Assembly (NCBI GenBank): GCA_050301795.1
Contig: JBNKZU010000043.1
Span: 29,328 to 93,327, forward strand
DNA: 64,000 bases
Source of the DNA: JBNKZU01 sp050301795
GTDB taxonomy: Bacteria; Pseudomonadota; Gammaproteobacteria; Thiohalomonadales; Thiohalomonadaceae
Reading direction: 5' to 3'
Both the position numbers and the translations under genes were made by a program. Under the pieces are notes generated by a model. That model worked only from the letters and a program-made list of their open reading frames with translations. It did not search any database and was not told the DNA's origin. Shown here piece by piece: positions 16,603-25,577 of this stretch. How positions within the stretch are numbered: position 1 is the stretch's first letter; the number at the start of each line of letters is the position of its first letter.

Positions 16603-19068
16603 TTAATAATCTTCATCATCTGTGACCAGACCAGATTTATGCAACTCGTTCAACAAAGCCGGAGCTAGGTAGAGATCTGCGAGAAGCGCCATAATGATTG
16701 TGAAACCAGTGAGTAGTCCAAAATTGAAGATATTATTCATACTCGAAAACATATAGAGGAAAAAGCCCAGTGAAAGCACAATGGTTGTGACTAACATTGC
16801 CCGGCCTGTTGACAGGTGGGTTAAACGAACCGCCTCTTTAACATCATCAGTTTGATGGTGATAACGTCGATAGTTGTGCATAAAGTGAATGGTGTCATCC
16901 ACTGCCAGACCTAGCGCAATAGAACCAATCAACATATTAAACATATCAATCGGAATATTGAGCCAGCCCATCAATCCGATGGTAAGGATGATCGGCGTCA
17001 GGTTCGGAATCATACTAACAAGACCAATCTTAAAATCGCCGATCAGAATAATCATCATCAGAGTGATGATAACTGCAGCAAACAGATAACCCTGAGTCAT
17101 ACTTAACATCGATGCTGATACAGTTCTCCCCATTAGAGAAGAGATGCCGGTAGTGTAAACCAGGACATTGTTCTGAAACATGGTATTAAACTTGTGTTCT
17201 ATCTCCCGAATAAAATCTGGGTATAGCACGGCATCAGCAAATGGCATCTTGATCGTAAAACGGCTTTGGCTGAATTGATTGTTAACGATATCCTCCAGAT
17301 CATCTGAACCACTGTTTTCAAATAGCAGGAACTCTTGTGCGATCAATTCACGATCATCCGGGATGGTATAAAATTCAGTACGATTCTCATTAAGAGCTTT
17401 ATTAATCTCTTTAAGCATATCTGCCAAAGAGAGCGTTTTACCGACAACAATCTCTCCCTTATGGTATTGACCGATATCATCAGCAAGCGACGAAAGCCCA
17501 GACATTATTGCAGGGTCATAAAGTCCATTCTCTTTTTCACTATCAATCACCACTTCAAGAGAACTGGCGCCGCCCATGCGCTCATTAACAAAATCGGTAG
17601 CTTGTCTTACTGGAGTTGATTCGTTTAGCCACTCAAACGGCTTGTGTGAGAATTTAGACTGCATCGCTCCAGCGAGCCCGACAACAATAATCACAGCGCT
17701 AATTACGAGAATTGTCCGACTTTTATCTATCGAGGTGTGGGCAACAGAGGTCAAGATTTTATCCATTAAGCCATGTTTTTCAGTGCTGGCATCCATCGCT
17801 CCTTTTGCCTTGGCTGGAAAAATGGTGATTAAGACCGGAATAAAAATGAGGGTGTATATCAATGACATAATTACCCCGGATGAGGCGATGAATCCAAGAT
17901 CGCTAATTGGTGCGACATCCGTGCCAGAGAATGAGGCAAGACCTGCTGCCGTCGTTAGTGAGGTCATCAATATAGCCAGCCCTGAGTGACCGAGTGCATG
18001 AGCAATTGCGTTCTCTTTATTTCCGTAAGGATGCTCCTGATCCCGATCTAACTGTAACTGACGATAAAATATCGCAAGTAGATGTACCGACGCACCAACA
18101 CCAACGGCTAATAAAAATGAAGGTAGAATCTGTGTCGGTAACTTAAATGGTGTATCGGTCAGCCCCATCAATCCCAATGTTGATACCAACGACAGCGCCA
18201 CTGTAATTAACGGATAAATTACCCCAGAAAGCCGACGGAAGAGTAAAAAGAGTACGAATGCAATGGCCGCTAACGCCATCACCATGAATTTCTTAATATC
18301 CTTTTGCATCGACTTTTTAAGAACATCAGTTATTACAGGAGTTCCGGCGTAGTAGATCTTAAAATCATCAGCCTGATAGCGGTCGATAATATCGCGTACT
18401 GCGCTGACCAATTCACTGTTTTCCTGATCTGTGAGATAGGTACGAGGTTCATCATTTGCTGAATCAAATCCAGATGTGGGGTCATCATCGAAACCGGCCA
18501 TCACATCATCAGGTTTGTCGGGGGTGCTATAGGTATCCGTTTTAAGTACAACGGTAGTAATTGTTCCATCGGATGAAAGCATCATATTGGTGTATAGCGG
18601 GTTAGCCATGGCCTGTTCTTTTAACGCTTGCCATGCATGATCGTTCTGAGGCCAGTTTTCGAGCAGGTCTTCAACAATGAGTTCACCTTTGGCTCCCTTT
18701 GTGTTTCGTGTATTAATAAGGGATGTGATGTCATCAAGATGTGGCACATTGGATTCAATCTCATCATGCATCGACTTTAAGCGCTGCATGAAAGGCTTGC
18801 TGAAGATATTTTTAGATTCAATGGTGATTAAGACCAGCTCAGTACGTCCGAATTGATCACGAAAGCTATTGTACTGCTGCAATATCGGATCATTCTCATG
18901 CAAGAATCCCTCGGTAGAGGTATCCATGCGTAGTTTTGGAATATTGGAGGCGAGCGCAAAGGTTAATCCCAGCATCAAGATCAACATTATCCAGTGATGG
19001 CGATATATCCAGTGGCCAAACTGTTCAAATCCATTTTCGATGCGATTTCTGAAGGTGTTAGTGATCAT
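16603..19068 (-). CDS. MMPL/RND-superfamily exporter
   Basis: The 821-residue protein has two repeated halves. Each has one N-terminal helix, a periplasmic domain and five more helices, about 12 in total. Hydrophobic clusters with SSD-like content appear near residues 260-430 (FLLAVGVGASVHLLAIFYRQ) and 660-810 (SIALGLAVDDTIHFMHNYRR). The paired Asp in LAVDDTIHF is the usual proton-relay position of MMPL/HpnN-type pumps. It overlaps the tetR stop by 4 bp. In such gene contexts these exporters are thought to move lipids or hydrophobic compounds; the cargo here is unknown. Confidence 0.88.
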   Translation of the reverse strand: MITNTFRNRIENGFEQFGHWIYRHHWIMLILMLGLTFALASNIPKLRMDTSTEGFLHENDPILQQYNSFRDQFGRTELVLITIESKNIFSKPFMQRLKSMHDEIESNVPHLDDITSLINTRNTKGAKGELIVEDLLENWPQNDHAWQALKEQAMANPLYTNMMLSSDGTITTVVLKTDTYSTPDKPDDVMAGFDDDPTSGFDSANDEPRTYLTDQENSELVSAVRDIIDRYQADDFKIYYAGTPVITDVLKKSMQKDIKKFMVMALAAIAFVLFLLFRRLSGVIYPLITVALSLVSTLGLMGLTDTPFKLPTQILPSFLLAVGVGASVHLLAIFYRQLQLDRDQEHPYGNKENAIAHALGHSGLAILMTSLTTAAGLASFSGTDVAPISDLGFIASSGVIMSLIYTLIFIPVLITIFPAKAKGAMDASTEKHGLMDKILTSVAHTSIDKSRTILVISAVIIVVGLAGAMQSKFSHKPFEWLNESTPVRQATDFVNERMGGASSLEVVIDSEKENGLYDPAIMSGLSSLADDIGQYHKGEIVVGKTLSLADMLKEINKALNENRTEFYTIPDDRELIAQEFLLFENSGSDDLEDIVNNQFSQSRFTIKMPFADAVLYPDFIREIEHKFNTMFQNNVLVYTTGISSLMGRTVSASMLSMTQGYLFAAVIITLMMIILIGDFKIGLVSMIPNLTPIILTIGLMGWLNIPIDMFNMLIGSIALGLAVDDTIHFMHNYRRYHHQTDDVKEAVRLTHLSTGRAMLVTTIVLSLGFFLYMFSSMNNIFNFGLLTGFTIIMALLADLYLAPALLNELHKSGLVTDDEDY

Positions 19069-19700
19069 AATGATTCCTTAGGATGGTCAGGATTGCGAAT
19101 GGCGGCAATGATTAAATCGAATAGCTTCTGTGCCGCAGCATATTGGGATTGAGTGTGTGTCATTTGATCCGTGAGCTGTGGTTTGATTCGTTTACGGATG
19201 GGCTCATTAGCGGCATAGAGGTTAAGGCTGCCGACGATCAACATATGTACAAAAAATGGATCTACCGTACGGAAAATTCCTTGGCTAACACCGCGATTAA
19301 TGATCTGTGCAAGTATTGCGACGACACCCTCCATTTTAGACATCGCGCTATCGGGTAGATGAAGTCCTCCTGATGCAATCTCACGCAGCATAATTGGAGC
19401 GATATAACGGGCATTACCCGTTTGGTCGGCGAAAATATCTATAAATTGGCGCAACTGCTCAACCGGATCAACCAGGCCTTCCAGTTGATGCTCAATCTCG
19501 TTGGCAAAGCGTGAAGTGATTCGAAGCAGTACAGCGTGGTAAAGCGCCTCTTTGTCACCAATTTGGTAGTAGAGGGTGGCCTTGTTGACTCCGGCAGCCT
19601 TAGCCAGTTCATTGATTCTTGCGCCATCGTAACCTTTCTCGGCAAAGACAACCGCCGCTGCATCAAGTATGGCATCAGATTTTGATAATAATTGATTCAT
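19065..19700 (-). CDS. TetR-family transcriptional regulator
   Basis: At 211 residues it has normal TetR length. The N-terminal helix-turn-helix is clear: DAAAVVFAEKGYDGARINEL, then AKAAGVNKATLYYQIGDKEA. The C-terminal ligand domain resembles the AcrR/CerR-like group, with the segment GSLNLYAANEPIRKR. It is the first gene of the operon with the exporter, carrier and barrel genes, so it most likely represses its own operon until a hydrophobic effector binds. Inverted repeats overlapping the promoter (19721-19778) are candidate operators. Confidence 0.9.
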   Translation of the reverse strand: MNQLLSKSDAILDAAAVVFAEKGYDGARINELAKAAGVNKATLYYQIGDKEALYHAVLLRITSRFANEIEHQLEGLVDPVEQLRQFIDIFADQTGNARYIAPIMLREIASGGLHLPDSAMSKMEGVVAILAQIINRGVSQGIFRTVDPFFVHMLIVGSLNLYAANEPIRKRIKPQLTDQMTHTQSQYAAAQKLFDLIIAAIRNPDHPKESL

Positions 19701-19720
19701 TAATGACCCATCTAAACAGG

Positions 19721-19778
19721 TGGTTTAACCGTTTGGTTGAATTTGGAGTTTAAACCAGTCGATTAAAAAGTCAATCGA
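19721..19778 (-). promoter_or_regulatory. Promoter and candidate TetR operators of the exporter operon
   Basis: Reading the minus strand, a -35 TTGACT (complement of 19769-19774) and a -10 TAAACT (complement of 19748-19753) are separated by a short spacer and point at tetR. Two inverted repeats overlap them: TCGATT (19759-19764) with AATCGA (19773-19778), and TGGTTTAAC (19721-19729) with GTTTAAACCA (19748-19757). Palindromes over a promoter directly upstream of tetR are the usual operator layout. Which palindrome binds is not decided. The rest of the gap to 20136 is AT-rich, with no gene or other signal I can support. Confidence 0.5.
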
Positions 19779-20136
19779 TTGAGATCACATTGTTGATGAG
19801 CCGTTAGACGTTGCGGTTATCGTATCTACTTTGTTCTGGAGTGACGGATTGGGGAGTGGTTTGATATTAAAACCAAAGTGTTTTTGTATGTTTTTATTAT
19901 TTTGCGTAGAATCAGGTACAATCCAGACAAAAACAGTAGGAATACGCTGTTTATATAAAAATATATTATGGATTTATAAAAATAAACGACTATAAAAATT
20001 AAGATAAAATTAAAATTTGTGCTGAGTTTATATTCTATCGACAGGACTATTATTATAGACTCAGATAATGGCTAAAGACAAAAATATAAAAAATATAAAC
20101 ATTAATATATTAAGTAGAGATTTCAGGTAATAAAAA

Positions 20137-21276
20137 ATGGATATGGTTAAATCCTCCTCCTTCCACTATGACTCACCGTTTGTCGGTTTTGCAGATGATA
20201 CGACCTTATCCGAAAAGATCGGATTACTTCATGATCATTTAATGCGCAAATACCCTGACATTACACGTATTGCGGTTGCGCTATATGATGATAGTTGTGA
20301 CATGCTCAAAACCTTCATCCATTCTACCAAAGGGCATACTGAGTTAGTTCGATACGAAGCCAAGCTATCTGACACACAATCCCTTAAAGATATTGTAAAG
20401 ACCGGTAAACCTCGTGTTGTGAATGATTTGACTATATTTCATGAGTCAAGCAAGTGGCATAACACCAAGCTTGCTGAGAGTGATTATGAGTCGAGCTATA
20501 CCTTACCGATGTATCATAAAAAGGAATTAAAGGGTTTTATCTTTTTTAATGCGACTCAAAAAGACTTTTTCCTTGAATCAGTTTTGCACTATCTGGATGC
20601 TGTAGGTCATCTTCTGGCGATCACGATCGTACATGAACTATCAGGTTACAAGACGCTGCTGGCTGCGATCAACACGGCAGGAGATATTACCAAACATCGA
20701 GATCTCGAAACTGGGAGCCACCTGGCGAGGGTCGCTCGATATTCGCGATTAATCGCTAAAAAGATAGCGCATCAATATGAATTGAGTGATGAATATATTG
20801 AGCATATGTTTATCTTTGCTCCATTACACGATATCGGCAAGATTGCGATACCTGATCAAATACTTCTAAAAACGGCAGAATTAACCGAAGAGGAGTATGA
20901 GCTGATGAAAACTCATACCTCTAAAGGTCGCAGTATTATTGACATGATGCTGAAGAATTTTGATATTAAAGAGAATCGCTTTACTCAAATGCTAAGAAAT
21001 ATCGTAGAGCATCATCATGAAAAGCTGGATGCAAGTGGCTATTTGTCGAGAAAGTCCGGCGAAGAGATCCCTTTAGAGGCGCGAATTGTTGCCGTTGCTG
21101 ATGTGTTCGATGCGCTGACAAGCCATCGCCCCTATAAGAAAGCATGGAGTAACCAAAAGGCATTTGATTATTTAATAGAGATGTCTGGGGTAAAGCTGGA
21201 CAGCGATTGTGTTAATGCGCTGGTAAACTCTCCTGATGGTGTAGAATATATTCAACAAACCTTCAGAGATCCTTGA
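20137..21276 (+). CDS. GAF-HD-GYP domain protein (predicted c-di-GMP phosphodiesterase)
   Basis: The 379-residue soluble protein has a GAF-like domain in residues about 20-175 and an HD-GYP domain from about 185. HD-GYP metal motifs are visible: HRDLETGSHLARVARYS, HDIGKIAIPD and HHHEKLDASGY, then VADVFDALTSHRPYK. The family-defining GYP triplet reads GYL, so the proline is lost; metal ligands look intact, and activity may be altered. The gene is upstream of hupK in the same direction, but a 100-bp gap containing a weak TTCCA/TGGAA hairpin separates them. Confidence 0.85.
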   Translation: MDMVKSSSFHYDSPFVGFADDTTLSEKIGLLHDHLMRKYPDITRIAVALYDDSCDMLKTFIHSTKGHTELVRYEAKLSDTQSLKDIVKTGKPRVVNDLTIFHESSKWHNTKLAESDYESSYTLPMYHKKELKGFIFFNATQKDFFLESVLHYLDAVGHLLAITIVHELSGYKTLLAAINTAGDITKHRDLETGSHLARVARYSRLIAKKIAHQYELSDEYIEHMFIFAPLHDIGKIAIPDQILLKTAELTEEEYELMKTHTSKGRSIIDMMLKNFDIKENRFTQMLRNIVEHHHEKLDASGYLSRKSGEEIPLEARIVAVADVFDALTSHRPYKKAWSNQKAFDYLIEMSGVKLDSDCVNALVNSPDGVEYIQQTFRDP

Positions 21277-21383
21277 TTCTGAAAATAAAAGTTCCATAGT
21301 TTAATTATTGTGGAATTTCCCTTATGCGAATGCTCCAGGATTTTAAACTATCCAGAAGTCTCGCCTAAATAAGAAGAGTGGAT

Positions 21384-22544
21384 ATGGGAATAGAGGGACA
21401 AATCAAGATTCACCTTCACTATCTCAATGGTAGGGTTGAGGATGTAGATATAGAATCCTCCCGACCTGTTCATGCTTCAAGAATTTTTCACGGTAAAACA
21501 ATTAATCAGGCAAATATGATGATTCCGCTGCTGTTTAGTGTTTGCGGAACTGCACACATGTGTGCCGCCACCCGTGCGAGTGAGAATGCCTCTGGAACTT
21601 GTGCATCGAATGAGCTCGAACAGTTGCGCGACTCGTTGGTAGCAGTTGAGACACTCCGTGAGCATCTATTACGCATCTTTTTCGACTGGCCTGATTTTAT
21701 TGGTGAAAAAATCAATCGACATTCAATGTCAGAAATGATCTCACTCGAAAAACTCTATCGGCAGGCGATTTGTGTCAATGGCAATCTCTTTGGAGTCAAC
21801 CATGCAAGTTGTCGCAGAGACCCCGACCATTTAAAAGCAGTTACGACTGAGATAGCAGAGATGCTAAACCAGAATGTGTTTGCGATGCACCCGAAACAGT
21901 GGCTTGAGATAAGTAGCGTGAAGGCGTTGACCGAGTGGGCTCAGAGCACTCCAACAGTTGCCGCAACGCTGATCAATATGATTATTGGTCAAGGGTGGAG
22001 TAAAAGTGGTGCATGTCTTTTTGAGATGCTGCCACAGATGGAACATGATGTGCTTCAAGCATCATTGGATGATGAAAACTTTGTTAAAGCGCCACACTGG
22101 TTTGGTGACAACTGTGAAAACACCTACCTTAATCGAGTTGATACCCCACTATTAACCGCCATGAAATTGCAGTTTGATAATGGTTTGCTAACACGAATCA
22201 CCGCACTACTTAGTGAGGTAGCACAAATATCAGTCCGGTTATTGTCAGAGCCCTTAGAAAACGATAGTCAGGGATCACCGGCAACCAAAAAGGAAAATCC
22301 GGCAATTGGTCAGTCAGCAGCAGCACGAGGACAACTGGTTCACCGAATTAGATTTAATGGTTCGCTCATTAGTCGTTATCAAATCCTAGCGCCTACCGAA
22401 TGGAATTTTCATCCTGAAGGGGTTGTCGCAAAATCGTTAGGCACACTTAGTGGTGATCGGCATGATGTCGAAGCTCAAGCGCACCTGATCATTAAAGTGA
22501 TTGATCCATGCGTGAGCTATGATTTAACGATCAGCGAAGAGTAG
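21384..22544 (+). CDS. hupK: Hydrogenase accessory protein HupK (large-subunit-like scaffold)
   Basis: From ATG 21384 the product is 386 residues. It resembles the NiFe-hydrogenase large subunit from end to end but lacks the metal site. The N-terminal motif VEDVDIESSRPVHASRIF is followed by CGTAHMCAATRASENA, where the active enzyme has CGxC. The C-terminal APTEWNFHPEG matches the VPSTWN region, and the final DPCVSYDL replaces DPCxxC. Only one of four Ni/Fe-binding cysteines is clearly kept in each pair. This pattern is known for HupK, a maturation scaffold for cofactor assembly. It was probably once followed directly by hypF, which now lies 4.7 kb downstream (see 22488-22639 and 27175-27329). 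Confidence 0.8.
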   Translation: MGIEGQIKIHLHYLNGRVEDVDIESSRPVHASRIFHGKTINQANMMIPLLFSVCGTAHMCAATRASENASGTCASNELEQLRDSLVAVETLREHLLRIFFDWPDFIGEKINRHSMSEMISLEKLYRQAICVNGNLFGVNHASCRRDPDHLKAVTTEIAEMLNQNVFAMHPKQWLEISSVKALTEWAQSTPTVAATLINMIIGQGWSKSGACLFEMLPQMEHDVLQASLDDENFVKAPHWFGDNCENTYLNRVDTPLLTAMKLQFDNGLLTRITALLSEVAQISVRLLSEPLENDSQGSPATKKENPAIGQSAAARGQLVHRIRFNGSLISRYQILAPTEWNFHPEGVVAKSLGTLSGDRHDVEAQAHLIIKVIDPCVSYDLTISEE

Positions 22545-22639
22545 AACTATCGTTCACAGTTTTGCGTGATAACACATCTCGGATGTTGGAAACATTGTGA
22601 CGAATGGTGAAATGGTGCAGGGGACAGGTACAGTTAGGA
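22488..22639 (+). repeat. Left copy of a diverged direct repeat (hupK end plus hypF start)
   Basis: This stretch covers the last codons of hupK, the short intergenic gap and the first codons of a hypF copy. It matches 27175-27329 at roughly 80-85% by eye over most of its length, for example ATCATTAA, AACGATCAGCGA, AGTAGAAC and TTTTGCGTGATAACA in the same order. The two copies bracket the hemerythrin/Kai block. The match ends near 22639, within one base of a hairpin at 22637-22661. Confidence 0.8.
22597..22638 (+). pseudogene. Truncated 5' remnant of hypF
   Basis: From GTG 22597 the codons read MTNGEMVQGTGTVR, closely matching the true HypF start MTYGEMIRVTGTVQ at 27288. The similarity stops after about 14 codons, in front of an inverted repeat. 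It is too short for any function and is best explained as the left-hand remnant of hypF left by the insertion that separated hupK from hypF. Confidence 0.7.
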
Positions 22640-22661
22640 GGATATCTAACAAATATCCTCC
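22637..22661. repeat. Inverted repeat at the insertion junction
   Basis: GGAGGATAT (22637-22645) and ATATCCTCC (22653-22661) form a perfect 9-bp stem with a 7-base loop, CTAACAA. It begins where the hypF-like sequence ends. There is no T-run. It may be a terminator for hupK, a recombination end, or chance. The remainder of the gap (22662-23025) is AT-rich and shows no gene. Confidence 0.5.
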
Positions 22662-23025
22662 AAGCATAAAGTATCATGTCTGATGTACTAGTATTACTAA
22701 AGTTTAAAGGGATTATTTATGTATCTCATCTATTTATGACTAAGTGAATATCCTCTATCTGTTTTTAAGAACCAGATATGTAATATCGTAGGGATGGCTC
22801 ACAATCTTTTTATCCTACATATCTACTTCTATTAACATGGAATTGATCACTCAAATGCCAGTATGGGCAAAGAATTTAACCCTGCATAAATTATGAGTTT
22901 AATGAAGCAGATTAACCTTCACATAGCACTACAATAAAAAAATAAGTGGTCTATGCTGTATAAATCACACGGAATTATTGCATGCCTGAATAGATGACAA
23001 AAGGGATCTAAATCTTACAAAGATT

Positions 23026-25050
23026 ATGTTTAATTTATACAACATCATTAAAAAACTTTCATATTTGAGAGCCTTCAAGAAGAAAGGACGTACAAGTACG
23101 GATAAACAAGGAGACAATGTTAGGACAGTTGACATGGAAAAAGAGATATTTCCCTGGAGTGATCGGTTTAATACGGGTCTTACAATAATTGATGAACAGC
23201 ATAAACAGCTTGTTGTTCTGATAAACCATTTGGCTAATCTACTTACATTCAAATCAAGTAAAAAAAGACAGCAAGAAGCGATGACTGCTCTGCGTGACTA
23301 TATGATTTTACATTGTGAAACTGAGGAATCTCTTTGGCAGGAGTTTTTTATAGGTGAAGACGATGTGATTAGACACAGCGAAGATCATCAATATTTTCTT
23401 GATGAGCTGGATCGTCTTATAGCTGAACAGAAGAACAAGCTGACGGATATTGTTATTGAAAAAACAATCAGCCACTTTATTAAATGGTTTTTCACACACA
23501 TCCTTGAGTCTGACCGGTTGTTGGCATATCAGATACAAAATGTGAGGGAAGGTGTGTCGATTAAAGAATCCAGAAGAAAAGCATACGAAATGATGCGTGA
23601 ACATTCCGAAGAGAAGCAAGAGATTATTATCTCTTTTTATGAAACACTTTCAAATAAGAGCCTGAAGCTAATGAAGGCTATTAACATACAAAGTCAATAT
23701 TACCTTGATATTGTTGAAACGATTGTCCTCTCACTTGATTGTGACGGCTTAATTACAATGATAAATCGTAAAGGGTGTGAATTACTTGAATATAGTCAGG
23801 ATGAGTTACTCGGCCAGTCATGGTTTGACAAATGTTTGCCTAAGCATAATGGAAAAGAAGATGCTAATGCGATATTTAAAAAAATTATTGCTGGAGAGAT
23901 TAGTGGTACTAAGTATTATGAGAATCTTGTACAAACAAAATCAGGGAGTCAATTGCTCATAGCATGGAATACCTCTTGTTTGTGGGATGAAGCTGGAACT
24001 ATTACGGGTACCTTGAGCTCTGGAACAGATATTACAGAAAAGATAATAGCCGAAGATGAACTGCGGATGTCTAAAGAGCGTTTAGAAGAAGCGCAAAATA
24101 TTGGGCATATAGGTAGTTGGGAGTTAAACCTAGTGAGTAATAAGCTGCACTGGTCAAAGGAAACATACAACATATTTGGTACAGATCCTGAGATGTTTAA
24201 TGTTAGTTACAAATCATTTATAAATAGTGTACACCCAGATGATGTTGGTATGGTTGAGCTTGCCTATGAAAAATCGGCTAAAACGGGTAAGGACTATGAC
24301 GTAGTTCATCGAATTATTCGCAAGGATGATGGAGAGATACGTTATGTACATGAGCGTGCAAGAGTGATTGGTGATAGCAAAGGGCAGGCGATTCGAACTA
24401 TTGGCACAGTTCAGGATGTCACATCTATTATGCTGGCTGATATTGAAAACCAAAATCACACTGAAAAACTTAACAATTCACTTAAACAGACCATACAGGC
24501 GATCGCTTTTATGGTCGAAATTCGTGACCCTTATACCGCAGGACATCAGCGCCGGGTAGCTTATCTGGCTGCTGCGATTGCCAATAAAATGGGGCTGGAT
24601 GAAGATATGCTAGAAGGGTTATTGCTTGGTGGGATGATCCATGATTTAGGGAAAATGTCTATTCCTGCAGAGATATTAACAAAACCCGGCAGCCTAAGTG
24701 ATATTGAGTATGACATTATAAAAACGCACTCAACTACAGGCTATGAGATCACAAAGGGTATTGAATTCCCTTGGCCGGTTGCAGGGGCAATTCTACAACA
24801 CCACGAGCGTGTAAATGGCAGTGGATATCCCAGTGGTTTAATAGGTGATGAGATAATGCTGGAAGCTAAAATTCTGGCGGTTGCTGATGTTGTTGAAGCC
24901 ATCTCAAGCTATAGGCCTTATAGATCGAGTAAAGGTATAGATAATGCCCTGACTGAAATAGAAAACAACAAAGGGATACTCTATGATGAAACGGTGGTGG
25001 ATAGCTGCCTTCAACTCTTCGCCAGTGGCTATAAACTGGCTGATAAATAA
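23026..25050 (+). CDS. Hemerythrin-PAS-PAS-HD-GYP protein (O2/redox-linked c-di-GMP phosphodiesterase)
   Basis: The 674-residue protein may also start at ATG 23134, which has a better AGGA site and keeps all domains. An N-terminal bacterial hemerythrin domain, about residues 40-185, shows a full set of di-iron ligands: IDEQHKQL, LHCETEE, RHSEDH and THILESD. Two PAS domains follow (about 225-345 and 350-470, ending in GTLSSGTDITEK and GTVQDVTS), then HD-GYP with MVEIRDPYTAGHQRRVAYL, IHDLGKMSIP and QHHERVNGSGYP, an intact GYP. Hemerythrin binds O2 and HD-GYP hydrolyses c-di-GMP, so O2- or redox-controlled c-di-GMP breakdown is likely. It heads the inserted block with kaiB and kaiC. Confidence 0.9.
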   Translation: MFNLYNIIKKLSYLRAFKKKGRTSTDKQGDNVRTVDMEKEIFPWSDRFNTGLTIIDEQHKQLVVLINHLANLLTFKSSKKRQQEAMTALRDYMILHCETEESLWQEFFIGEDDVIRHSEDHQYFLDELDRLIAEQKNKLTDIVIEKTISHFIKWFFTHILESDRLLAYQIQNVREGVSIKESRRKAYEMMREHSEEKQEIIISFYETLSNKSLKLMKAINIQSQYYLDIVETIVLSLDCDGLITMINRKGCELLEYSQDELLGQSWFDKCLPKHNGKEDANAIFKKIIAGEISGTKYYENLVQTKSGSQLLIAWNTSCLWDEAGTITGTLSSGTDITEKIIAEDELRMSKERLEEAQNIGHIGSWELNLVSNKLHWSKETYNIFGTDPEMFNVSYKSFINSVHPDDVGMVELAYEKSAKTGKDYDVVHRIIRKDDGEIRYVHERARVIGDSKGQAIRTIGTVQDVTSIMLADIENQNHTEKLNNSLKQTIQAIAFMVEIRDPYTAGHQRRVAYLAAAIANKMGLDEDMLEGLLLGGMIHDLGKMSIPAEILTKPGSLSDIEYDIIKTHSTTGYEITKGIEFPWPVAGAILQHHERVNGSGYPSGLIGDEIMLEAKILAVADVVEAISSYRPYRSSKGIDNALTEIENNKGILYDETVVDSCLQLFASGYKLADK

Positions 25051-25211
25051 CAGTGGAGTGTAGTCACAGTATTCAAAATTTCTATGCTTCTTTGCAAAAT
25101 AATGTCAGTAAAAAAAGATTTAAGTACCAATAAAACAAGAAGTCTATTTTGATATTTTATGAAAATACACAGCCCATTATCAGGGTGTTTACCATAATAC
25201 AGGAATATATT

Positions 25212-25484
25212 ATGAATGTTTTGAGATTATATGTGCTAGGAAAACAGCGTAGTTCAAAAAGAGCCATCGAGACCTTAAGCTCTATATGTGAAAATGAACT
25301 AAAAGGTGATTGGGAACTAGAAGTGGTGGATTTACTGGAAAAACCACAATTAGCCGATGAAGACAAGATTATTGCAGTACCTACACTTATAAAAAAATTG
25401 CCCCCTCCTGTTAGGCGGGTGGTAGGGGATATATCTGACAAGGAGAAAGTCCTGGTAGGTCTGGATATAATTCCCCATAAATAG
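25212..25484 (+). CDS. kaiB: KaiB-domain protein
   Basis: I choose ATG 25212 with AGGA upstream, giving 90 residues, the usual KaiB size. The sequence follows the KaiB pattern: LRLYVLGKQRSSKRAIETL at the N-terminus, then LEVVDLLEKPQLADEDKI, the conserved AVPTLIKKLPPPVRRVVGD (including cis-Pro segment) and the terminal EKVLVGLDI. KaiB binds the CI ring of KaiC. The gene is 93 bp before kaiC in the same direction. No kaiA is present, as is normal outside cyanobacteria. Confidence 0.9.
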   Translation: MNVLRLYVLGKQRSSKRAIETLSSICENELKGDWELEVVDLLEKPQLADEDKIIAVPTLIKKLPPPVRRVVGDISDKEKVLVGLDIIPHK

Positions 25485-25577
25485 TCCTATTGTTTTAACA
25501 GGTGTGGTGATTAACAGGGTTAGTAAGGTGTTTTAAGCCACTGAATAGTAACAATCAGTACGACAGGTTATAAGGAA

